Shown here piece by piece: positions 25,301-35,903 of a stretch of 64,000 bases of DNA. Numbering within the stretch: position 1 is the first letter of the stretch; every line of letters begins with the position of its first letter. The notes beneath the pieces are model-generated. The model did not search any database, was not told the DNA's origin, and saw only the letters and a program-made list of their open reading frames with translations. The stretch comes from Panax quinquefolius. Taxonomy: Eukaryota; Streptophyta; Magnoliopsida; Apiales; Araliaceae. The stretch spans positions 4,119,501 through 4,183,500 of the forward strand of contig CM035164.1 in the NCBI GenBank assembly GCA_020205615.1. The letters run 5' to 3'. The position numbers and the translations under genes were made by a program.

Positions 25301-28300
25301 ATGGCTACCAATCGTTCTGATGTTTCAGCGCTTGCCTGGATTCTGGCAATTGAAGCCCTTGCGAGCTTCAGTGAAGTGGATACCTCTCTTTTAATTGGTA
25401 TGCATTAGTGAAACCCTTTTTTGTTTTATTTTCTTGATGAAAAGGTTTTCACATTATTTTGACTTATACGAATTTGGTATTTATGGTTTCTATCTGTATT
25501 ACTCTAGATTTGGTCAAAAAGGCTCCTGGACAAATCTCGGACAATGTTGGGGAAAATGCAAGGGAGAAGGTGTCCTTAAGAATTTTAGAGAGTTTGTCTG
25601 CTCAGAAGAAAGGAGTCACAGGCAGTGTTTCTCCTAAATCTGATTCTGAAGTTGGTTTTGATCAATCAGAGAGTTGTGAGAATGTCCTTCGAGAAATATT
25701 GCCCAAGGTGATATATATTTTCAGTGTGTGTGTATAACATTTGAGTAAAGTAATTTGGAATGGAAATTATTATGGTTCTTGATTTTTTTTTATTATTTAT
25801 GTATATGCATATGTTGTAAGTCTTCTGGATCAAGTTGGATAGATTCAGCAATGTTGAAACGGGATTTTGAGCCCTTTATTCAGCATAAAAGATCTTGTTT
25901 GCCTAAATCCGCATTGCAACAGGTATAAATAATTTCTTTTGCACAGTTATAAAATTCTTAAGTTGAAGTAAGCAATACAAAGTTGTAATTTCCCTTGTGT
26001 TTGTTGTTTGGCTTGTGTTTCTTCTTGACAAACAGCTGAAGGATGCTATACTTGAAGACAACCATTTAATTCCCACATCCCTGAAGGAAAGGAGTAGTTT
26101 GCTAATTACAAATCAATCTGATGGCAACACACAAAGATCTGAAGGGAGTGACAGTGATGTTCAAAAAATTTCGCCTACTAGAAACTCTTTATCTGCTAAG
26201 AGAGTTAGGAATGACTCAGCTACTGATAATCATGGGGGACCATCCACTTGCAATCAAGTCAGTGTGGACAATGCTTATGATGTCCGTTCTGATGCTGCCA
26301 AGGAGCCCTTTTGTACCCAGCAGGCCATGAAAGGTCAGAACTCAGTTTCTTTTCATGGAAGCAGACTCATAGAAGATTTTTCTGGAAGAATTGTACAACA
26401 TACTGAAAATGGGTCCGCCTCGTCTAAAGAACCTCAGGTGGGAGCCTTAAAGGAAAGCAACATGCTTGAGAATGTTGATTATGAATACGTTGCATCAAAG
26501 AGGCTTAGGATGAGCAATGATGTTGATGGTACTGACCTCTTGCATAATCAACAACAGGCTTCTTGTAATGATGAGAAATTGTCTCAAAATACATCCTGGA
26601 AAGGAACAAGGCCAAAACATGGGTCTCAATGAAGCTAAAGAATATAGTGAAGATTGCGCTGAATTGAAAACTTTAAGCAGTGCACAACAAGCTGTAACTC
26701 AAGAAACAAATTCTGTTGATGAAGCCAAAGAGAAATGTGAGCATAGTTTCCCACTAAATGCCCCAAATGATGTATGTTGTGGTGAAGCCAAAGCTTCAAT
26801 GGACCATAGTTGCGAACCTGAAATTTCTAGAGAAGATGACTGCTTCAATGATGAAAATAATGATATCATAGGTAAGAATTCATTTTTGAGCTCTCAATGT
26901 ACATGCAGTGAAGATTCCTTGGGGACAGCAGACGGGACAGAACATCAACATTGTATCATTTGTAAGAAAGGTGATCAGTTGTTAGTTTGTAGTTCTGATG
27001 CCTGCCCAAGAGTGGTCCATGAGAGCTGCTTGGGAGTTGCAGCCACCTTTGATGAAAATGGGAGCTTTTACTGCCCCTTTTGTGCATATTCACGAGCAAT
27101 TTCAGAGTTCATGAATAGTAAGAAAAAGTGCTCCTTGGCAAGGAAATACCTGGCATCCTTTACTGGCTCAGGAGTTGAATATCTGCAGCGGAACAATTCC
27201 AAGAAATTGCATAGGGAAGACCAGAATCGATCAAGAGGAGATAAAGATTTGGATGAATGCATTGAACCAAGCAGTGCTGAGAATGTTGTCAATAGAGTGA
27301 ATAACACTCAATCTAGGGTGAATACAAAAGATTTGCAACAAGCAGAACCATCAGTATCAAGTGATTCACCTTGTGGGGGAAAGGGAAGAGCTGTAACCAA
27401 TGGAGGAAATGATGTCCCAACGGAAGATAAAAGTAATGCACAAAAGACTGGCAGCCCAGTGCTTGCTGTCCAAAATTGTGAAGCTGATGATTCATTTTGT
27501 AGAGGGAGCGAACAACTTACTGGAATTGAAGAGCAGCAGGAAGTTTTACCTCAACCAAATGCTGTAACCCATGTGGAAAACCATGTTCTTTCTCAAGATA
27601 AACGAGAGGCACAGATGATGGGCTACTCAGTGTGCTTCCAATCCTCGAGGGAGCAAGAAGAACCAAATATTGCATTGCAAGCTGTCCAGGATTGTGAAGT
27701 TCATAATTCAAACTGCAGTGACTCAAAAATTGTCCATGGGAGTGAGCAGCATGGTGGAATAGAAAAGGTGCAGGAAGTTTTGAATCAACAAAATGTCGTT
27801 TTACCTCAAGAAACTGTAAAGCCACCAAGTACTGATAAAGTGGCAAGTTCAGGAGAAAAAAAAGATAAGTCTATTGCTTCTAATCACACCTTAAGAGTCC
27901 AGAAGCAAGAAATCCAGTAGTAAGTTTCTTAAACTTGAAGATCCCAAATATGTTGTGTTCCTATATAGATTTGACCTCATCATTATCATACTTTATTGTC
28001 TTCATGTTCAGCTTAGAATTTAGTGTATGATAATTGAAAACATTATTGAATACTCTTGTATCACAGTTGTCATAGATTTATTGACAAAGCCTTGCTTTTA
28101 CTTTGCAGTACCTATCCTGCAATTCCTCTGTTGAGGAGAAAGGCAATCTCATGGACAAATGATGAGGAAGAGACACTAAAGGTGCTACCTTTTCTGCATA
28201 GGATAGTTTATTATTAGCCATTTATAGCGTCCGTAAATGTGTTTGTTTACATGAATATCAATTTTTACTTTTATGTCCTTGGACGGGGCTGTTGTAGTCC

Positions 28301-30695
28301 CCTGCTTTGAGTCTTATCTTCTGCAACAGCCAGTCCAAGAGCAGAGATAAAGGGGAGTTGAATTATATTGATAACCAATATAGAACACTATCTCAGACCT
28401 TAATAAATATTAGAGTTGTGGGCTTTCCCTATTGTATCTTTATACCATTTAGTTGGTTGTATTCATCTCTTTCTATAAGTTACACATGCTATTGTGCAAT
28501 ATGGCAAAGTAACTGTAGTACTGTACTTTATATACTCCCTTATTGTGCCAAGTGGCCTGCAGTCAATGTCAGACTAATATGTGTGCTTCTGTGTTAATAT
28601 AACAAATTAATTGTTCTATAAATTTAACATGAAAGAAAACCTGGTTTTATGTAGAATCACTGACCAAAAAAAACTTTCAGTTAGCATATTAGGCTTAGTT
28701 ATTTCTTGAGTTTTTCCTCCAGTTCTTTTACCCTATAAAACAAATAGAGAATCGGGGCATGGGGGTGGCGGTTGTTGGTGGGGGATCAGTTATTTAAGTG
28801 CATTTAGTTGTCCTATATTTTGCTGTTAGCTAGTTATCATACTGATTTAGGTGCATGTGAATTACTAGAGTTGTGCTTGTAGAATAAGATTTACAAGTAG
28901 GAGTGACCATGACTTATTATGAATTAGGGGTGGTGAGTTTCAACCAATTAAACTGTAAGCTTCTGCTGATCTTTGTGCGTAATTTGGTCACTTCGGAAAG
29001 AGTTGGCATTCACTCTATGGGTCACTCTCTTCCCAAAATTGAAGAATTGGCAAAATATAATTTTTTGTTGTTTACATTTTATTGTATATTGATATTGCAG
29101 TGAGGTGTGGTTTAGAACAAGAATTTGCAAAATAAGTGAGGGGGGAATATGAACAAGGATATCCCCATGCAACAAAACAAAGCCATGAACAAACAGACCT
29201 ATCCCACCTCTCTCCACCCTCCTTTCCTGAATTTGCAAAATAAGTGAGAGGGGAATATGTATAAGGATATCCCCATGCAACAAAACAAAGCCATGAACAA
29301 ACAGACCTATCCCACCACCCTCCTTTCCTAGCATGGTCCCAAAAGAAAAAGTAAAAGTTAAAATGTCTTCAAATTGTGTTGGAAGAACGAGAGAGGATCT
29401 TATCTGGGATTCTTTCAAAACTGAGCTATAATAAAGCGTCTCTACTAACTTCTCCCAGATTTTGTCAAGTGTCCTAGTTTTCTGTTGTAAAATACTGATT
29501 TTTGCTCCAAGAACATTCAACATACATTTGAGGTAGTTACATAATTCCCACACAAATCCCAATTATAGTGTAGTCCTCTGCTTGAAGCATGTGTCAATGA
29601 ACATATGCCTTTGGGCTTGGGACCTAGAGAGATGAAGCATATGAGCAAGTATTAAAATCAAAAGGACAGTTTTGTATATCTTACCATAATTCTCTCAGGA
29701 ATAAGATTCTCATACCATTTTCCAACAAGAAACTAATATTCTACTAGAAGTTTTTTTTAGATAAAAGAAGGAATTTATTGGAAAGAAGAACGAAAACTAC
29801 AAAGATGTTCTCACTTCTCCCCACTCATTACCCTGAAGCTGTCGTACTTTTTGGTGATCAAATTATATGGATTGTCCAACTCAATCATGACCTATAATCA
29901 TTCCATATGAAAGCTATGTTGCTTAAAAAGGCATCAAGACCATAACCTCCTATTGTCGAACATAGTATGGCAATTCAGCTCACTAAATAACCATTCCAAA
30001 CTTCACCAGTTCCCTGTGTAGAAAACTCCTTTTTTAGTCTCTAATATTATACTAACTTCTTTAAACTGAAAATAATAGAATGTTAACATAATCGATACAG
30101 ATAATGGATAAGCGAGATTGAATGTGCATGAACCTAGCTCCCTTTAAATTGAACCATCTCAATACTTGTTGAAATGTCAGTTACCACCAAATGAAGCCTG
30201 TATATTCTTAATTGGCAGTTTATTTAGCTGGGCATACAATAGAAAGCCTATTCACCTTTGAAGTTTCTCAAGCTCTTTTACTATTTCTGCCACACTTCTA
30301 TTAGATATTAAAGTATATACTTTGTGAGACTATTTTGAAGCTTTGAGAGAGCACCATTGCTCATGTTTAGAGGGAATTAACACAACACCTGTTGAAAGTG
30401 GAAGAAATATGATAGATATTAGCTAGTTTATCTTATTGATCTGGATCGCTCAAAGAAACATCTTATGTATTTTCTTATTCATTATTTTTTAATCAATAGC
30501 CATTAGAGAGATGCTGTACCAACTATTGCTTTATTCTTGCAGGAGGGAGTACGGAAATTTGCAAGTAAGCATGATACAAAAATGCCATGGAAGACGATTC
30601 TAGAATTTGGCAGTGCAGTTTTTCATAATGGTCGTACAACTATAGACCTCAAAGATAAATGGCGGAATATTTGTAAAGGAACTCCAAAAGCATGA
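25301..30695 (+). CDS. PHD-finger and C-terminal TRF-type MYB (telobox) protein, six exons
   Basis: Likely a nuclear chromatin or DNA-binding protein. Exons: 25301-25397, 25508-25707, 25821-25922, 26036-27919, 28109-28181, 30543-30695, all with GT-AG introns and matching phases. The start MATNRSDVSALAWILAIEAL is the first in-frame ATG of exon 1. The protein is about 835 residues: an N-terminal helical part, a long low-complexity acidic/Ser/Gln region, a PHD finger at 26952-27083 (CIIC, LVC, DAC, VVH, ESC, YC, PFC: Cys4-His-Cys3) and a C-terminal MYB over exons 5-6 with ISWTNDEEETLKEGVRKFA and IDLKDKWRNI, the telobox signature of TRF-like proteins. Exons sum to 2,509 nt, one over a multiple of three: exon 4 changes frame between about 26,600 and 26,632, consistent with an extra A in CCAAAAC. 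This is an error or a true null allele. The family has no function I can name. Confidence 0.85.
29121..29329. repeat. Tandem duplication of about 105 bp in intron 5 of the PHD-MYB gene
   Basis: GAATTTGCAAAATAAGTGAG begins copies at 29121 and 29229. Both continue through GGATATCCCCATGCAACAAA and CATGAACAAACAGACCTATC to CCCTCCTTTCCT. Copy 1 has an extra TCTCTCCA-type stretch. The copies are nearly identical, so the duplication is recent. The intron (28182-30542, 2,361 bp) is the largest in the gene. Confidence 0.85.
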
Positions 30696-32866
30696 AATCG
30701 CCAGTTAGGTCCTTATCTCTTAAAATTTCTATAATTTAATACTTTATCCTTTTGGCGAATTAAGCTTTACTGTTCACCATGAATTTACTTTGAAAATATG
30801 GAAGTATAATATGATGTGCTCTTCCAATCTCTCTTTCTGGATCAATAATTGTGTCAGGAAGGGTAGATAATACTTGATTTCGATGTTTGGGTTGTGGTTC
30901 AAAGTCTTTACACCTGTATTGTGGTATTCTGAATTGGGGCTTAGATAATTTGTCTTCTATTTTGGAACTGAGTTAACTGTTAAGTAATGTGGAGGCATGA
31001 CCATTTTCACTTCCTAACAATAGAACCCAAGTTTGAAAATTACTTAACATTATGAGCTTTCTATATTGCACATATATATATATATATATATATGGACAAT
31101 GAAATTCCATTTAATGTCTGGTTTTCATGCCTATTTTCATTCCGAGAGAGTTTTTTAATGGCCTAAAAAGAGCATCTCTAAGAGGAGAAGGTAGACGGAA
31201 TGCCTTAGTTCGAGGATCACTAGCTTTAGTATCGAGGGTAAAACTCAAACTTTCATTTCATTGCAATCATCTAAAAAGTTGTCGTTATGATAAATATTAG
31301 GGCAAATAGATTTTTTACCATTCATTCTACACAAGAACGATCTAGATATATTTTTTTTAAAAATATCATTCACTATTAATATTAGCGGAATATATTAACT
31401 AGTATTAGTTCCGATAGTATATCCACTATTATTAGTAGCGGATGATAATAAATAATTAATTTTGCTTACCATCTTTAATAGTAGCGTATATAATCTCATC
31501 ATCTCTTATTAATAGTAGCGGATGTCGCTATTATTTATAGCGAATGACCGGATCTAATATTAAATTTTAGCCATTTATTAATTATCCATTATAGGTTTAT
31601 TTGTCCAAAAACAATCTATAGCAAATAATTGCTATTGATCTTGAAAATCATGCACTGGCACTACAAATTTCATAAGGTAAAAGTTGCCAAGATCAATGGC
31701 GTGATTGTTTCATGAGATGCAAACTTGGTGTTATAATACGATGACATGTCATTATAATACGATGGGTAAAAGGTTTAAAAGAGTTGTACTCGATCTATTT
31801 TGGAAGCAAAATGACGAGTGTCATCTGAGAAATATAATCATTCTATATTTTAGTGGAAATATAAACAAGTGATGAGACTCAACCCATGCACGGTTGGTGG
31901 AGGAGGTTTTGTCATTATTTATTTTCTTTTACAATGATATAAACCCATTTCCCCCTAATATATATGGTCTCCTGTCCATCACCTAATTTAGTTACTCCAT
32001 AGTTATTATTTTTATTAATATTGCGAACTTGCTGTCGATATGATATTTTCTACAATAACAAATAAGCAATTAAATTGGAAGGGGAAACATATGAGAGGTT
32101 GTAAAATCAACTCAATTCCTTTCTTCATGCATGACAGTACGAGAGAGAGAGAGAATGCAAATGCATGGGATAAAAGTGAAGAGTCCCGGGATTCAGGTTA
32201 TGAATGTCAGGAAAACATGTGAATTAGTAGTAATAGTCTAATGGAGCTCGTGAAACTCAAAATTGTACAGGACTAAACAAGAGTATGCCACTAGTGGGGA
32301 GAAAGAATCCAAGAGAGGAAACCAAATTAACTTCAATGTATGATTTTACAAGTCAAATAAGAACATCATTCACACCAAGAATTTAATGCATCTACTACAC
32401 AAGTAATTCACTCTTTTCGAACTTAATTAATACCTCAAAAGGAAGGCTGATTATATAATCTCACATTTTAATTTGGAATTATAATCCTTCATCAAACACC
32501 AAGCACTACTGCATCCACTCTTTTAATTAATCGTTAGCTTTTTAGTTAGCAAATTAATATACTACCTGATAATTCAATATATATCTACAGAATTATATAA
32601 AATTATTTATTTATATATATTATTAATATATATGTAGCTGAATAATAGCTAGCCTACATGGTCCAAACTAATCACTTAATTCCAAGTTCTAACGGTCACA
32701 TGGGCTTGAAAACTGGCTCCAAACCCAAACGTGACAACATTAATTTAAACCAAACTACACTCGCTCTCTATACATATCCCGCGCCTTTCACTCCTACTAC
32801 TCACTACACTCGCTCCCACTTGATCAAGATAATCTACTTCTCTTCTCCCAAATTAACCACGCCAGC
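30696..32866. other. Intergenic region between the PHD-MYB and DREB2F-like genes
   Basis: It holds a (TA)n microsatellite at about 31,070-31,093. At 31,312-31,607 is a possible small inverted-repeat element (GGGCAAATAGATT against a reverse complement of GGACAAATAAACC) with four internal copies of a TAGTAGCGGAT-like motif, but no clear TSD. From about 32,650 the sequence becomes the promoter side of the DREB2F-like gene. No other coding sequence is supported. Confidence 0.5.
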
Positions 32867-33760
32867 ATGGAAAATAACAGACAGGCTTCACTGAAGCCAT
32901 GGAAAAAAGGCCCCACAAGAGGCAAAGGCGGGCCTCAGAACGCTACGTGCGAGTACCGAGGAGTTAGACAAAGAACCTGGGGGAAATGGGTGGCAGAAAT
33001 CAGGGAGCCCAAGAAAAGAACTAGACTCTGGTTGGGCTCTTTCGCCACAGCTGAAGAAGCAGCTGTGGCTTATGATGAAGCTGCAAGGAGATTATACGGT
33101 CCGGACGCGTACCTCAATTTACCACATTTGAGAATTACAAACTTCATCAATCCTTTAAACAAATCGCACAAGTTCAAATGGTTACCTTCCAATAACTTCA
33201 TCTCATTGTTCCCACCACCTGCAAGTGGGTTGCTTAATCTAAATGCACAACCCAGTGTTCATGTCATTCACCAAAGGCTCCAAGAACTAAAGAAAACTGG
33301 CGTGTTTTCTCAGTCGAGCTCGTCCTCCAGTGACCTGATCAAAAATATTGAAGCAGCTCCAATTATGATGGGTAGCCAAGGCCAACCATCTAAGGGGAAT
33401 CCCGAAGTTAAGGCAAAAGATCATGTGGAGTTATTTCCAGAAATTATCTTGGGAGATCAAAAAGAGAAGAAGCCTCAGCTCGATCTGAACGAGTTTCTTG
33501 AGCAGCTAGGTATACTTAAAAAGGATAATCAGCCAGATATTGGTGAGTCCTCCAGTAGTTTAACAGAGCTTGAAACTTGTTTGAATGACGACGACGATGG
33601 AGTTGCAGCATTTACCGAGAAAAGTTTCAACTGGGACATGCTGAGAGAAATGCATGAAATAGAGGATGATCATAAAGGAGCAGAAAGTAACAGCTTCCTG
33701 CAGGCTTATGATGATATTGATGAAGAGCTGAGTTTCCCCACCTCTATTTGGAACTTTTAG
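32867..33760 (+). CDS. DREB2F: DREB2F-like AP2/ERF transcription factor
   Basis: A single-exon gene for a 297-residue nuclear transcription factor of the DREB A-2 (DREB2) group, which binds dehydration-responsive DRE/CRT elements. The basic N-terminus carries the DREB2 signature RGKGGPQN (residues 18-25). The AP2 domain spans about residues 30-86 with [19 protein letters not shown] and [11 protein letters not shown]. The DRE-selective Val14 and Glu19 positions are present (V42, E47). Downstream blocks typical of DREB2F follow: [35 protein letters not shown] and [12 protein letters not shown], with an acidic C-terminus ending near SFPTSIWNF. The orthologue call rests on these blocks outside the AP2 domain. 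The frame is intact. The ATG is first in frame and lies about 100 bp after a TATACATA stretch. The neighbouring gene is ADSS, in tail-to-tail order. Confidence 0.93.
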   Translation: MENNRQASLKPWKKGPTRGKGGPQNATCEYRGVRQRTWGKWVAEIREPKKRTRLWLGSFATAEEAAVAYDEAARRLYGPDAYLNLPHLRITNFINPLNKSHKFKWLPSNNFISLFPPPASGLLNLNAQPSVHVIHQRLQELKKTGVFSQSSSSSSDLIKNIEAAPIMMGSQGQPSKGNPEVKAKDHVELFPEIILGDQKEKKPQLDLNEFLEQLGILKKDNQPDIGESSSSLTELETCLNDDDDGVAAFTEKSFNWDMLREMHEIEDDHKGAESNSFLQAYDDIDEELSFPTSIWNF

Positions 33761-33855
33761 CTCATTTTTCGAAGAGTTGGGATAGAGTTTCACTAGAGCA
33801 TAATTCAGATGATGAAATGTATATTCATCAGCACTTTTTTTTAGGAGAGAGGCAG

Positions 33856-33917
<62 letters not shown>
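33856..33917. repeat. Compound (CA)n(TA)n microsatellite
   Basis: Nine CA units run directly into about 21 TA units, about 95 bp after the DREB2F-like stop codon and so probably in its 3' untranslated region or just beyond. Such arrays are highly length-variable. Confidence 0.95.
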
Positions 33918-33919
<2 letters not shown>

Positions 33920-34224
33920 ACTAAACATGCGTGTTCATTTGCCAAAGTATATATATATGCTTGTGTCCAACATTTCATCTATCTAGGTACGTACTTTAAT
34001 TAGTTTTATGGCAAACCTTTTATGTCATTAATTTTTCTTTATTTCAGGTCTAAATTATTGATGCTTAATTGTTACATGTAGCAGGAAGCCTTAATTTACG
34101 ACACAAACAAAGATCGAATACAGTATTTCTTCAACTGATCGAGGATTTTACATTCAAAGCCGTTGGGGGATGATCATGATATTAATTAATAGAGTTTTGA
34201 TCATATATAGTACTGGTTGATCAT

Positions 34225-35020
34225 GGGATAAATCAACTTTTGGTATTTGTCTTTTGAACACGCACTTGATTTGATGCCAAAAATTGGTGATTGTATTCGA
34301 ACGATAACTGTTACACCGATAAAAGCAGGAGGGGCGTGACTTTGATTTGGTACCGAAGTGGAAAAAATTCTACAAATCGCGATCAGACTAAAAAATGTTG
34401 TAATCTGGTGCTTGTACTTTCAAATTTTTAAATAATCGTTAAAATTGATCCAACTTGGAGAGACAAACGTCTGAGAGAGAAGCGAAGTAAGTCGAAGAAG
34501 ATCCTCAATGTTTTGTTCCATCTTTCTTTGCTTTCCACATTCGCACTATCATTGCATGCTCTAATGATGGCAATGAACTTGGGAGCAGTGTAATCCATTC
34601 ATTTTTGTTGCATGAACTACAATCTTCTTCCCCGATTTCATTTACGATTCCACTCCAAGCACGAGCTCATCCTTTCAATTAAACACCGAAACCCTTTAAT
34701 AAATATATGGGAACCAAAGATCAAATGGAGAATCGAGACAAGAAGAATGATCAGAGAAGAAGAAGGACAAAAGAAGAGAACCCTAATTTTCAAACAGAAT
34801 AAAGATGAAATCCTACTGTTTAACGGAGTGTAACATTTTTCGAGTTCAATCACCAGTTTGTAACTTTTTTCACTTCGGGTACTAAATTGTAAGCCGTGTC
34901 CCTACTGTTTAACGGAGTGTAACATTTTTTGAGTACAATCACTAGTTTGTAACTTTTTTCACTTCGGGTACCAAATTGTAAATCGTGTTCCAGTACAAGT
35001 ACTAAAAGTTGATTTATCCC
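34225..35020. mobile_element. Non-autonomous Mutator-like element (MULE), 796 bp
   Basis: The element begins GGGATAAATCAACTTTTGGT and ends with the inverted form ACTAAAAGTTGATTTATCCC, a terminal inverted repeat of about 25 bp. A perfect 9-bp TSD, GTTGATCAT, lies at 34216-34224 and 35021-35029; nine base pairs is the Mutator signature. No transposase frame is present. Inside, 34813-34990 is an 89-bp direct tandem duplication. It sits about 0.46 kb downstream of the DREB2F-like gene. Confidence 0.9.
34813..34990. repeat. 89-bp tandem duplication inside the MULE
   Basis: CTACTGTTTAACGGAGTGTA starts copies at 34813 and 34902. Each copy continues through AGTTTGTAACTTTTTTCACT and TCGGGTAC. The copies differ at only a few positions. 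Confidence 0.88.
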
Positions 35021-35903
35021 GTTGATCATCTCATCAAAATATTTTACAAATATTACAAAAGGTACCAATCAACAAAAACAAATAAACTTTAATTTCATGA
35101 TAAGCTTATAGAGCAAATTGCAAATTTACACATCAAAGCAGTGGTAACTACTTAACTAGAAAGGCTAAAGTGCTAAATTCCTAAGTTGATAAGTAGAACC
35201 TAAAGTGTTAGTTCCAATTTACAATAATAAATTTTAATTTTATAAAATTAATTGTATTTGGGGGTTATTTGTATGAAATTTGTTTTTTTTTATTTTAATA
35301 GAGAATAAAAATAATTTGTCAAATTTATCCTTGCTCAAATAATTTAAACTAATAAAATAATAAAAATATTATTTTTAAATACACATCAACTTCATATACA
35401 AATATTTTATAATTTATATAATCTTTTACTTAAATTTTTAAAATTATTATTATTGTAATTGTTATTATTATTGTTTTGAAATTATTATTATTTTTTAAAA
35501 AATATTATTATTTGAAATTATTATTATTATTTAAAGATAATAAATTTTACTACTCCACTTTATTTAAAGATAACAAAGAAGAGAAATCTAGTCCACGTAA
35601 GTAAAAAAAGTCTAGTCAACTTGCTCCACGCAAGCAAAAAAGTTTGGTCAACTTGCACAGTCATCATTCCGTCTGTTTTTTCGAACGAAAATCTTAAGTA
35701 ATGACCATTTTGTAATTTTTGAAAGTACAATTATTCGATTGTAACAAAAAAAAATCGATAACCACAATAAAAATCGGACCCTAGTCCAGTAACCAAAAAA
35801 TATATTATCTCACCAGAGACGGCCTTGGCCCAGGGCTACCGGGGCTACTGCCCTGGGCCCAAAGCTGAAAGGGACCAAAAAATTTTAATTTATAAGCTTA
35901 TAC

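Noticed and set aside
26517..26632. Overlap of two frames in the PHD-MYB exon as a programmed frameshift
   Set aside because: No slippery heptamer or downstream structure is apparent, and programmed frameshifting is very rare in plant nuclear genes. A one-base insertion explains the exon sum.
28948..29562. A 204-codon minus-strand frame inside intron 5 of the PHD-MYB gene
   Set aside because: Its length comes from the tandem duplication (repeated GGIGLFVHGFVLLHGDI); no family resemblance or splice context supports it.
33560..33928. A 122-codon minus-strand frame with runs of Tyr-Ile and Cys-Val
   Set aside because: It is the antisense of the DREB2F-like 3' end and the (CA)n(TA)n microsatellite.
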